16,427 nucleotides of DNA from Zeimonas sp937903095 (lineage in GTDB: Bacteria > Pseudomonadota > Gammaproteobacteria > Burkholderiales > Burkholderiaceae_E). Numbering within the stretch: position 1 is the first letter of the stretch; every line of letters starts with the position of its first letter. The notes below the pieces were generated by a model. It was not told where the DNA came from and did not search any database. It saw only the letters and a program-made list of their open reading frames with translations. Where the stretch lies: the NCBI GenBank assembly GCA_937903095.1, contig CALCZN010000297.1, positions 1-16,427 on the forward strand, read 5' to 3'. Of this stretch, positions 8,662 to 15,829 are shown piece by piece. Both the position numbers and the translations under genes were made by a program.

Positions 8662-9824
8662 TCACTCGATCTCGAATGCGGTCCAGTCCTTCGCGCGCAC
8701 GATCGCCGATCCTGTGGGATCCCAGCGCCAGACGCGGTAATACTGTTTCGTGCGGAAGTGGTTCGCCTTCGTCCACTCGATCGACCCGCCGCGCAGGCCT
8801 TTCGTGTCGACTTTCAGCCGGTTCATCGCCTCGACGATCTTCTCGGGCGTGGCCGGCCAGCCGGTGTCGCGCAACGCCTGCTCGAGCACCATGCCGCTCA
8901 CCCACCCTTCGGCGAGCTGCTCCACCGGATGCGTGGCGCCTGCCTTCGTCGCCGCCTGCCGGATCTCCTCGTGCACCGGCAACCTGTCCTGAACAGCGCA
9001 TTCGCGCCGACGACATAGAAGCCGCCGTCCTTCACCCGCGCCAGTTCGGGCTCGGCCTCGATATGCGCCCACGCGATGTAGCGCCCGTTCCATCCGAGCT
9101 TGCGCAGCGACTCCAGCGTCTTGATCTCGGTGACCCACGGCGCCCACGAGTACGTCCAGTTCGCGCCTGCCTCCTTGATCTTCGTGGCGAAGGGCGTGTA
9201 ATCGGGCGTGGGCGGCGGCACGATCTCCTTGGAGACCGGCGTCATGCCGAGTTCCTTCGCCAGTCCTTCGGCGTAGTCGATCTCGCCGCGCGAGACCGGA
9301 ATCGCCATCGCCGACAGGCCGAGCCTGACCGGCTCGGTGCTGTTCTCCTTCACGAAGCCGAGCGCCATCCGGCTGTCGTAGCGTGCACCGAAGGCCGTGG
9401 AGCAGAACTGCAGCGGATCTGCCGGCGGAAACACTTCCTGCGGGCATACCGCACCGGCGAAATACAACGGAACGCCCGCGCGGCGCGTCTCGGCGACCAT
9501 CGGCGCATAGGTCGACGAAGTCGCCACGTTCAGCACCATCGAGACCTTGTCCTGCGTGAGCAGTTTCTTGACGTCGGCCGCGGCCTTCGACGGCTCGCCC
9601 TGGTTGTCCTGCACCACGAGGCGGATCGGCTTGCCGCCGATGCCGCCCGCCGCGTTGAGGCGATCGACGTAGATGCGCAGCCCTTCGACCACCGGAGCGT
9701 AGGTGCCGGCCACCGGGCCGGTAAGCGCGCCGCTGACGCCGACGACGTAGGCATCCTGTGCGACGGTGGCCGCCCACGGAGCGGCGGCGAGAACGAGCGC
9801 GAACGCCCTGGAAACGATCCGCAT
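8662..9824 (-). pseudogene. Periplasmic HAAT-type substrate-binding protein, frameshifted
   Basis: This is the solute receptor for the ABC system (LivK-like, peripla_BP_6 type). The ATG at 9824 has GGGAGGAAG about 7 nt upstream and begins a signal peptide (RIVSRAFALVLAAAPWAATVAQ, probable cleavage before DA). The receptor start VVGVSGALTGPVAGTYAPVVEGLRIY, AAGGIGGKPIRLVVQDNQG and TSSTYAPM are normal for the family. Near 8985-8995 the frame breaks after GANALF. The original frame continues as basic nonsense to a stop at 8898. The receptor C-terminus (DRLPVHEEIRQAATKAG to WTAFEIE) continues in the neighbouring frame to the stop at 8662. Restoring one missing base gives a receptor of about 388 aa. 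It is either a real lesion or a sequencing/assembly error; the intact downstream half favours error or a very recent mutation. It is the only binding protein for two permease sets. Confidence 0.85.
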
Positions 9825-9869
9825 CGGTCTTCCTCCCTGCAACTTTCTCGTTGTCGTTCGATATCGCCG

Positions 9870-11762
9870 CTAGCCGGGCAGCCCGGCCGTGCTGCCCGCC
9901 ACCAGCGCTTCCTCGCGATCGTCGTACATCGACTCGACCAGGTCGCGGAAGCGCTCGTACATCTGCTTGCGCTTGACCTTGCGCGTCGGCGTGACCGGCT
10001 CGCCCTCCTCCTCGGGGTCGAGCGCCTTGGGCAGGACGCAGAAGCGCTTGATCTGCTCGACGCGCGCCAGCCCGGCATTGGCGCGATCGATCTCGGCCTG
10101 CAACAGCCCGCGCACCTGCGGATGATGGGCGAGGCTGGTGAATCCGGTATAGGGAATCCCCCGCACGCGCGCCCAGTCGGACACCGCGTCGAAATCGATC
10201 TCGACCAGCGCGCAAAGGTACTTGCGTGCGTGCCCGAAGACCGCGATTTCGGCGACGTAGGGACTGCCGCGCACGAGGTTCTCGACGTAGGACGGCGAGA
10301 TCGTCTTGCCGCCGGCCGTCACGATGAAATCCCGCACGCGATCGACGATGCGAAGCCTGCCGCCGACCCACGCGCCGGTGTCGCCCGTGCGCAGCCAGCC
10401 GCGCTCATCGAAGGCGGCATGCGTGCCCTCCTCGTCGCCCCAGTAGCCGACGAACAGATCGGGCGAGCGAACGAGGATCTCGTCGTGCTCGCCGAGCTCG
10501 ATCTCGACGCCGGGCGGCGGCGTGCCGACGTCGCCGGGGCGGGGAAAGGGGCCGGTCTGGCCGGCAATGATCGCGCCGGCGGTCTCGGTCTGGCCGTACA
10601 TCTCGACCACGTTCACTCCCCAGACCTGCCACAGCGCCATCGTCTCGGGCGGCAGCGGCGCGCCGCCCGAGACGACGAGGCGCAATCGGTCGAAGCCGAG
10701 CTTCGACAGGGCCGGGCGAAAGACGGCCGCGCGGGCCACGCGCCCGGCAAGCGTATCCGGGTCATCGGCGCGACCGTCCCATCGCGCGCGTGCCTGTCGG
10801 CGGCCGACCTGCATCGCGGCTTCGTAGCAACGGCGCTTCAACGGACTCGTGCTGCCCAGCGCGATGAGCACCTGGGAGGCGAACTTCTGCAGATAGCGCG
10901 GAACGGTGAACAGCACCGTGGGCGCGACCTCGAACATCGTCGTCGGCATCTCGTCGAGGCTCTCGCCGATGTGAGGAACCAGCGAGGAGATCAGCGGAAG
11001 CGTGATGGCGACGTCGCGCCCGAGCACGTGGCACAGCGGCAGGTAGATCACGGTGCGCTGCTCGCCCTGCGCGAGAATCGGGTAGTGCTCGACGATGCCG
11101 CAGGCTCCCGCGAGGTGTGCGCCGTGCGTGACGAGCGCGCCCTTCGGGTTGCCGGTCGTGCCCGAGGTGTAGACGATGAACGCGGGATCGGCGCCCGAGA
11201 GTTCGCCGGCCATGGCCGCGAGCGTATCGACGTCACCGCGGTGTTCGTCGACCAGTTCGCGATACGGCAGCAGCCGTGCATCGTCATACGCGAACATCGC
11301 GTCGGTATCGACGACGACGATGCGCCGCAGCGCCGGCAGCCGCTGCGCGATCGGCAGGATCTTGTCGACGTACTCCTGGTTCTCGGCGACGAACAGGCAG
11401 GCGCCGCCGTCGCGCATCTGGTACTCGAGTTCGGCCTGCGAGGCGGTGGGGTAGATGCCGTAGACGATGGCGCCCGCCGCCTGTGCGGCCAGGTCGACGA
11501 CGATCCATTCCTCGCACGGATCGCCCATGATCGCGACGCGATCGCCCTTGCGCACGCCGAGCGATCGCAGCGCCGCGGCGCATCGCGCAACCATCGCCGC
11601 GAGCTGCGTGAAACTTCGTTCGCGGTACAGGCCGAGATCCTTCGAGCGCAACGCGACGGCATCGGGCGTCGCCCGCGCGCGTTCGACGAGCAGGCGCGGT
11701 GCCGTCCATTCGCGAAGGGTACGGGCGTCGATCGCGAACACCGGCGAGGCAGCAGGACGCAT
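9870..11762 (-). CDS. AMP-forming acyl-CoA ligase (long-chain FadD-like)
   Basis: This is a 630-aa ANL-superfamily enzyme that activates a carboxylic acid to an acyl-AMP and then to the CoA thioester. The P-loop YTSGTTGNPKGALVTHG is at 198-214, the A5 motif VVEMYGQTETAGAI at 385-398, GWLRTGDTG at 455-463, the hinge region RIVDRVRDFIVTAGGKTISP at 471-490, and the C-terminal catalytic-lysine region TPTRKVKRKQM at 591-601. It is complete. The ATG at 11762 has only a weak GAG ribosome site. It is the first gene of the leftward operon, 45 bp ahead of the binding protein, with its promoter overlapping the end of the TetR gene. The family is long-chain-like by length, but the transporter and demethylases around it suggest an aromatic or other organic acid. 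The substrate cannot be read from the sequence. Confidence 0.9.
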   Translation of the reverse strand: MRPAASPVFAIDARTLREWTAPRLLVERARATPDAVALRSKDLGLYRERSFTQLAAMVARCAAALRSLGVRKGDRVAIMGDPCEEWIVVDLAAQAAGAIVYGIYPTASQAELEYQMRDGGACLFVAENQEYVDKILPIAQRLPALRRIVVVDTDAMFAYDDARLLPYRELVDEHRGDVDTLAAMAGELSGADPAFIVYTSGTTGNPKGALVTHGAHLAGACGIVEHYPILAQGEQRTVIYLPLCHVLGRDVAITLPLISSLVPHIGESLDEMPTTMFEVAPTVLFTVPRYLQKFASQVLIALGSTSPLKRRCYEAAMQVGRRQARARWDGRADDPDTLAGRVARAAVFRPALSKLGFDRLRLVVSGGAPLPPETMALWQVWGVNVVEMYGQTETAGAIIAGQTGPFPRPGDVGTPPPGVEIELGEHDEILVRSPDLFVGYWGDEEGTHAAFDERGWLRTGDTGAWVGGRLRIVDRVRDFIVTAGGKTISPSYVENLVRGSPYVAEIAVFGHARKYLCALVEIDFDAVSDWARVRGIPYTGFTSLAHHPQVRGLLQAEIDRANAGLARVEQIKRFCVLPKALDPEEEGEPVTPTRKVKRKQMYERFRDLVESMYDDREEALVAGSTAGLPG

Positions 11763-11790
11763 CTCGGATCCGATACGCAGGTGGACCGGG

Positions 11791-11819
11791 ATCGTCTATT
11801 ATTCTATAGAATGTGTCAA
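11791..11819 (-). promoter_or_regulatory. Predicted promoter of the ligase-transporter operon
   Basis: Read leftward, a perfect -35 TTGACA (11814-11819) is followed after 17 bp by GACGAT (11791-11796), a weak -10. The -35 overlaps the TetR stop codon. The AT-rich spacer contains the inverted repeat described at 11795-11810. Transcription would start about 25 bp ahead of the ligase ATG. Confidence 0.6.
11795..11810. promoter_or_regulatory. Predicted TetR operator TCTAT-N6-ATAGA (site 2)
   Basis: This is a 16-bp inverted repeat with the same half-sites and the same 6-nt spacing as the site at 12564-12579. It lies inside the promoter spacer and touches the -10, which is a classic repressor position. 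A perfect 12-bp palindrome, ATTCTATAGAAT (11801-11812), overlaps it with a different centre, so the exact protein contact is ambiguous. Confidence 0.65.
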
Positions 11820-12505
11820 GCAAGGCGGCGCGCGCGCCTCTTCGCTCCCGGGCCCGTCGTGCGCGCCGCCTCCGACACGACGCCGCCGCACAGCAGCACG
11901 CTGAAGTTCGAAGCGATCGTCTCGAGGTCCAGACCCGGTTCCCGGCCGTACCACGCAGCCGCCGAGTTGCACAAGGCGAGCAGCGCGAGCGTCGCGAGGC
12001 GGCAATGCAGGTCGCCGCGCAGTTCGCCGGAGGCGACGCCGGCCTCGAAGATTCCCTGGATGATCGCCTCGTAGCGGGCCGAGAACCGTCCGATCCGCCG
12101 GCGCGCAGCGTCGGACAGATGCTGCCGTTCGCTCAGGAAGACGCGCACGAAGTCGTGCCTCTCCGAGGTGGCGCGCAGGTGGCTTCCGATCACCTGCGCC
12201 AGGCGCTCGCACGCGGTGCCGGGCGCACGGGCCGCCGCCGAAGCGTGCTCGATGAAGCCCTCGACGCCTCGCTGGCAGATCGATTCGAGCGCGTCTTCCT
12301 TCGACGAGAAGTAGTAGTAGAGGCTCGCCTGGCGGATGTGCAACCGGTCGGCGATGTCCTGCGTCGTCGCGCCGTGATATCCACGCTGGGCGAAGACGGC
12401 CGCGGCCGCCTCGATCACCTCGTCGGCCCGCCTGCGCGGACTGCGGGCGGAGCGGCGCGGCGGAACGGGAGCCGACTTCGCCTCGGGGCGCGGTTGCGTG
12501 GCCAA
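11816..12505 (-). CDS. TetR-family transcriptional regulator
   Basis: This is a 229-aa predicted repressor. A basic, proline-rich N-terminal tail of about 25 residues precedes the TetR helix-turn-helix: VIEAAAAVFAQRGYHGATTQDIADRLHIRQASLYYYFSSKEDAL, with the recognition helix around QASLYYYF. The remaining roughly 150 residues would be the ligand-binding and dimerisation domain, whose ligand is unknown; an acyl-CoA or the pathway substrate is a reasonable guess. The start is a TTG at 12505 preceded by GAGGTGA with 4 nt spacing; I see no better in-frame ATG near the HTH. The gene is divergent from the Rieske operon and directly upstream of the ligase operon. Both have the same inverted repeat in their promoters, so it probably represses both and itself. 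Confidence 0.92.
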   Translation of the reverse strand: MATQPRPEAKSAPVPPRRSARSPRRRADEVIEAAAAVFAQRGYHGATTQDIADRLHIRQASLYYYFSSKEDALESICQRGVEGFIEHASAAARAPGTACERLAQVIGSHLRATSERHDFVRVFLSERQHLSDAARRRIGRFSARYEAIIQGIFEAGVASGELRGDLHCRLATLALLALCNSAAAWYGREPGLDLETIASNFSVLLCGGVVSEAARTTGPGAKRRARRLA

Positions 12506-12556
12506 GCGTCACCTCGCTGCAGGAATGCGGGCGAGCATGGTAACCGCAGAAGCCGG

Positions 12557-12585
12557 TTGTTTGTCTATCAATCAATAGATATAAT
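12557..12585 (+). promoter_or_regulatory. Predicted promoter of the Rieske operon
   Basis: A TTGTTT -35 (12557-12562) and a perfect TATAAT -10 (12580-12585) are separated by 17 bp. Transcription would start near 12592 and give a leader of about 40 nt before the GTG at 12632. The spacer is almost entirely the inverted repeat at 12564-12579. This AT-rich island stands out in a GC-rich window. Confidence 0.72.
12564..12579. promoter_or_regulatory. Predicted TetR operator TCTAT-N6-ATAGA (site 1)
   Basis: This is a 16-bp inverted repeat placed between the -35 and -10 of the Rieske promoter, in the region between the divergent TetR and Rieske genes. A bound repressor would block RNA polymerase on the Rieske side and could also control tetR, for which I see no clear promoter. 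Its half-sites and spacing match the site at 11795-11810. Confidence 0.7.
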
Positions 12586-12631
12586 TGCACCGTGACCCGA
12601 TCTGCGGGCCACCCGCCCAACGGAGTCCGAC

Positions 12632-13696
12632 GTGAACTATCTCCGCAACGCGTGGTACGCCGCCGGATGGTCCGGCGAGATCGCCTCCCGATCGGCATTG
12701 CAGCGCACGCTGCTCGACGAAACGATCGCCCTCTTTCGCGATGAATCCGGCGCCGTGCACGCGATCGCCGATCGCTGCCCGCACCGCTTCGCCCCGCTCT
12801 CGCTCGGCAAGGTGGTCGGCGAGGCGCTGCAGTGTCCGTATCACGGCCTGCAGTTCGACGGCAGCGGTCGTTGCGTGCACAACCCGCACGGCAACGGAAC
12901 GATTCCGAAGGCCGCCCGCGTCCCCGCCCATCCGGTCGTCGAGCGCCACGGTGCCGTCTGGATCTGGATGGGCGACCCGGCACGGGCCGACCCGGCGTCG
13001 ATCCCCGACTTCGGCCTGTTCGACGAAGACCGCAACTACGTCGGCCGGGGATACCTGCGCGTCGAGGCCAACTACCGCTTCGGCACCGACAACATCATGG
13101 ACCTCAGCCACATCGCGTACGTGCATGGGCAGAGCCTGGGGAGCGACGACATGCGGCACTCCGAGAGCAGCTGCGAGCAGGACGGGCGCACGATCTGGTC
13201 GAGGCGACGCAACTACGGCGAAAAGCTGCCGCCCGCCGTCCTCGGCCATTACCGTTCGAAGCCCGACGCGCTGTGGGACCGTTCCTTCGACGTGCGATGG
13301 GATCCGCCGGCATCGCTGCTGCTGCTCGTCGGCGGGGTGCCGAGCGGGCAATCGCTCGAAGACAAGCGGCCGCTGCCGTTCGCGCATCTGTTCACGCCGG
13401 AAACCGCGACCACCTCGCACTACTGGTTCGCGGCGAGCTATCCGAAGGAACTCGGGCCGAAGTACGAAGCGCGTGCGCAGGAGGCCCTGGCCTTCCTCGC
13501 CGGGCCCTTCGAGCGCGAGGATCTCCCGATGCTGCAGGCGCAGCAGCGCGCCGTGGGCGAGCGCGACTTCTGGGACCTCAAACCGGTGATGCTCGCCGGC
13601 GACGCCGCTGCCGTTCGCGCCCGGCGCCTGCTCGACAAGCTGATCGAGGACGAGCGCGAAGCGCTTCACACGCAGCCTTCCTTCGCCGTCGGCTGA
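12632..13696 (+). CDS. Rieske non-heme iron oxygenase, VanA-like
   Basis: This is a 354-aa oxygenase component resembling vanillate O-demethylase VanA, which oxidatively removes a methyl group as formaldehyde. The Rieske [2Fe-2S] ligands are C49-P-H51 and C68-P-Y-H71. The mononuclear iron site is in DNIMDLSHIAYVH (N154, D157, H160, H165), with a probable third ligand at D297 (EREDLPMLQAQQ). NYLRNAWYAAGWSGEI is the usual N-terminus of this group. The start is GTG at 12632, with CGGAG 6 nt upstream. It is the first gene of the rightward operon. No ferredoxin-reductase partner (VanB type) is in the window, so electrons must come from a protein encoded elsewhere. N-demethylation or hydroxylation of another substrate is possible. 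Confidence 0.9.
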   Translation: MNYLRNAWYAAGWSGEIASRSALQRTLLDETIALFRDESGAVHAIADRCPHRFAPLSLGKVVGEALQCPYHGLQFDGSGRCVHNPHGNGTIPKAARVPAHPVVERHGAVWIWMGDPARADPASIPDFGLFDEDRNYVGRGYLRVEANYRFGTDNIMDLSHIAYVHGQSLGSDDMRHSESSCEQDGRTIWSRRRNYGEKLPPAVLGHYRSKPDALWDRSFDVRWDPPASLLLLVGGVPSGQSLEDKRPLPFAHLFTPETATTSHYWFAASYPKELGPKYEARAQEALAFLAGPFEREDLPMLQAQQRAVGERDFWDLKPVMLAGDAAAVRARRLLDKLIEDEREALHTQPSFAVG

Positions 13697-13700
13697 TCCG

Positions 13701-15146
13701 ATGCTCGCGCTGCGCCGATGGTCGGTGCGTCGAGCGCACGCGCTGTGGCGGCTCTGGCGCATCCTCGCCGGATGCGCGCCGCGCTGCGCGCCGCTTCTGC
13801 ACCGCATCGGCCGCGCGCGAAGCGAATCGCTGCTTCGCCCGCTCGAGCGCGCCGCGAAGGGACTTTTCTTCGATTGCCGGATGTGCGGGCAGTGCGTCCT
13901 CTCGTCCACCGGAATGGCGTGCCCGATGAACTGTCCGAAGCGGATGCGCAACGGCCCTTGCGGCGGCGTGCGCGCCGACGGCGGATGCGAGGTGCAGCCG
14001 GCGATGCGCTGCGTCTGGCTCGAGGCGCTGGACGGACAGAAGGCGATCGCCTCGCGAGGCGGCGATGCGGCGGCGACGCGGATCCTGCCGCCGCTCGATC
14101 ATTCGCGCCGCGGATCCTCGACCTGGCTGCAGGCGATCTGCGATGCGTCTTCCTCGCGAACGCCGCAGGAGCACGCTTGGTCGACGGAATACGGCATCCA
14201 CGAACCGGTGGCAACGGGCGACTTCGAAGAAGCGTGCCGCTCGAAGCGCATCGTCGTCACCGTCGAGGTGGCACCGCCCGATTCCGCCGACCCGGCGGCG
14301 CTCGTGCGCCGCGCAGCGCATTTCGACGGACTGGTGGATGCCATCAACATCACCGACGGCGCCGGCGGCAACTGCCACATGTCGAGCGCGGCGGCCGCGG
14401 CCATTCTCGCGGCGAGCGGACGCACTTCGGTCTGCCAGGTTGCCTGCCGCGACCGCAACCGGATCGCGATCCAGGGCGACCTGCTCGGCGCGGCGGCGCT
14501 CGGCGTGCGCAACGTGCTGTGCCTCACCGGCGACGACGTCAGTCGCGGCGACCATCCGCAGGCGCGCCCCGTGTTCGACCTCGATGCGGTGTCGTTGCTC
14601 GGCATCGCGCGCAACATGTCCGAACGCGGCGAGTTCGCTTCGGGGCGCCGGATCGAGGCGATGCCTCGGCTGTTCCTCGGCGCGACCGCGAATCCCTTCG
14701 TGCCGCCGTATCGCGATCGGGTGGCGAATCTCGAGAAGAAGATCGACGCCGGCGCGCGCTTCGTGCAGACGCAGTTCTGCTTCGACGTCGCCGCGCTCGC
14801 CGATTTCATGCGCGAAGTGCGTGCGCGCGAGCTGCACCGGCGCTGCGCGATCCTCGTCGGCGTCGGCACGCTGGGCAGCGCCCGCGCGCTGCGCTGGATG
14901 GCAGCGAACGTGCCCGGCGTGCACGTCCCGGAGCCGCTGCTGCTTCGCATCGAGGGCGCTGTCGACCAGAAGGCCGAGGCTCGGCGGATCTGCCTGGAGA
15001 CGATCGACGCGGTGCTCGGCATCGACGGCGTGCGCGGGGTGCACCTGATGGGGCACCGCAACGAAGAGGTTCTTGCCGGCATCATCGTCGCGTCGGGACT
15101 GCGCGAACGGGCGCCGGCTCGGGCCGCATCACTGAAGCCCGCTTGA
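13701..15146 (+). CDS. metF: MetV-MetF fusion: methylenetetrahydrofolate reductase
   Basis: This is a 481-aa two-part protein. Residues about 45-110 are a cysteine-rich zinc/iron-binding MetV-like region (the family listed as 'MTHFR C-terminal'), with C59, C62, C65, C74, C78, C87, C96 and C104 and the motif GMACPMNCPKRMRNGPCGG. After a linker, residues about 183-475 are the FAD-dependent MTHFR barrel, with the catalytic Glu region VTVEVAPP (E189), LTGDD (D278) and QTQFCFD (356-362). It interconverts 5,10-methylene-THF and 5-methyl-THF. Beside demethylases it may run in the oxidative direction, clearing methyl-THF. The ATG is 4 nt after the Rieske stop, so it is likely coupled; the ribosome site is weak. 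The stop lies in a small hairpin ahead of the corrinoid gene. Confidence 0.88.
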   Translation: MLALRRWSVRRAHALWRLWRILAGCAPRCAPLLHRIGRARSESLLRPLERAAKGLFFDCRMCGQCVLSSTGMACPMNCPKRMRNGPCGGVRADGGCEVQPAMRCVWLEALDGQKAIASRGGDAAATRILPPLDHSRRGSSTWLQAICDASSSRTPQEHAWSTEYGIHEPVATGDFEEACRSKRIVVTVEVAPPDSADPAALVRRAAHFDGLVDAINITDGAGGNCHMSSAAAAAILAASGRTSVCQVACRDRNRIAIQGDLLGAAALGVRNVLCLTGDDVSRGDHPQARPVFDLDAVSLLGIARNMSERGEFASGRRIEAMPRLFLGATANPFVPPYRDRVANLEKKIDAGARFVQTQFCFDVAALADFMREVRARELHRRCAILVGVGTLGSARALRWMAANVPGVHVPEPLLLRIEGAVDQKAEARRICLETIDAVLGIDGVRGVHLMGHRNEEVLAGIIVASGLRERAPARAASLKPA

Positions 15147-15153
15147 AGCGGGC
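15137..15153 (+). repeat. Small hairpin spanning the MetF stop codon
   Basis: GCCCGC and GCGGGC form a 6-bp stem with a 5-nt loop (TTGAA) that contains the end of the MetF reading frame. No T-run follows, so it is not an intrinsic terminator. It lies just before the GGAG ribosome site of the corrinoid gene and could tune its translation or mRNA stability. Confidence 0.4.
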
Positions 15154-15166
15154 GCTGGAGAAACCC

Positions 15167-15829
15167 ATGGACGAAACGAAGATCGCGGAACGCCGGCTGG
15201 TCGAGCAGCTGGCCGACATGAACGAGGACGAGGCGCTCGCGCTGGCGCGGCGCATGCTACTCGAGGAGAAGACCGACCCGCTGCACGTGCTCGCGCTGTG
15301 CCGCGAAGCGATGGACATCGTCGGCAAGCGCTTCGAGGAAGGCGAATACTTCCTGCCCGAGCTGGTGCTCGCCGGCGAGATGCTCGAGACGATCGGAGCG
15401 ATCGCCAGACCGCTGATCGTGAACGGCCCGGGGCAGGAGCCGGCGAAGCACGGCAAGGTGCTGATCGGCACCGTGCACGGCGACCTGCACGACATCGGCA
15501 AGAACATCGTCTCCTTCATGCTCGACATCAACGGCTTCGAAGTGCGCGACATCGGCATCGACGTGCCCGCCGAGCGCTTCGTCGAGGAGATCCGTGCCTG
15601 GCGCCCCGACGTCGTCGGGCTGTCGGGCTTCCTCACGCTGGCCTTCGACTCGATGAAGGAGACGGTCGAGGCGATCGAGTCGGCCGGACTGCGCGATTCG
15701 GTGCACATCATGGTCGGCGGCGGCCAGGTCGACGAGACCGTGCGCGGGCATACGCGCGCCGATGCGTTCGGCACCAATGCGGTCGAAGCGGTGGGACTGT
15801 GCAAGGAATGGATGGGGGTGGCCGCATGA
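15167..15829 (+). CDS. Corrinoid (B12-binding) methyl-carrier protein, MtaC/MtbC-like
   Basis: This is a 220-aa protein with an N-terminal helical cap domain (residues about 1-90; EEGEYFLPELVLAGEML is typical) and a B12-binding Rossmann domain. The cobalamin motif DLHDIG is at 106-111, with His108 as the lower cobalt ligand. The SGFL motif (S153) and VGGGQV (183-188) complete the site. Such proteins carry a methyl group on cobalt between a substrate methyltransferase and a second methyltransferase. The ATG at 15167 has GGAG 6 nt upstream. A long open frame upstream of it is only a shadow of metF. Its stop overlaps the next gene as ATGA, so the two products probably act as a pair. A partner activase (RamA type), usually needed to re-reduce Co(II), is not in the window. 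Confidence 0.93.
   Translation: MDETKIAERRLVEQLADMNEDEALALARRMLLEEKTDPLHVLALCREAMDIVGKRFEEGEYFLPELVLAGEMLETIGAIARPLIVNGPGQEPAKHGKVLIGTVHGDLHDIGKNIVSFMLDINGFEVRDIGIDVPAERFVEEIRAWRPDVVGLSGFLTLAFDSMKETVEAIESAGLRDSVHIMVGGGQVDETVRGHTRADAFGTNAVEAVGLCKEWMGVAA

Noticed and set aside
8055..12074. A 1339-codon open frame on the plus strand
   Set aside because: It runs antisense to the LivH, binding-protein and ligase genes, all of which have clear family motifs on the minus strand. Its translation is Arg/His/Asp-rich without recognisable domains, which is usual for shadow frames in GC-rich DNA.
13578..15056. A 492-codon minus-strand frame opposite the MetF fusion
   Set aside because: No recognisable motif and composition typical of a complement of GC-rich coding DNA.
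13718..15166. An N-terminal extension of the corrinoid protein, making a 703-aa product
   Set aside because: The upstream part is the +1 shadow of the MetF fusion. The ATG at 15167 with GGAG upstream and the normal 220-aa corrinoid-protein length fix the real start.
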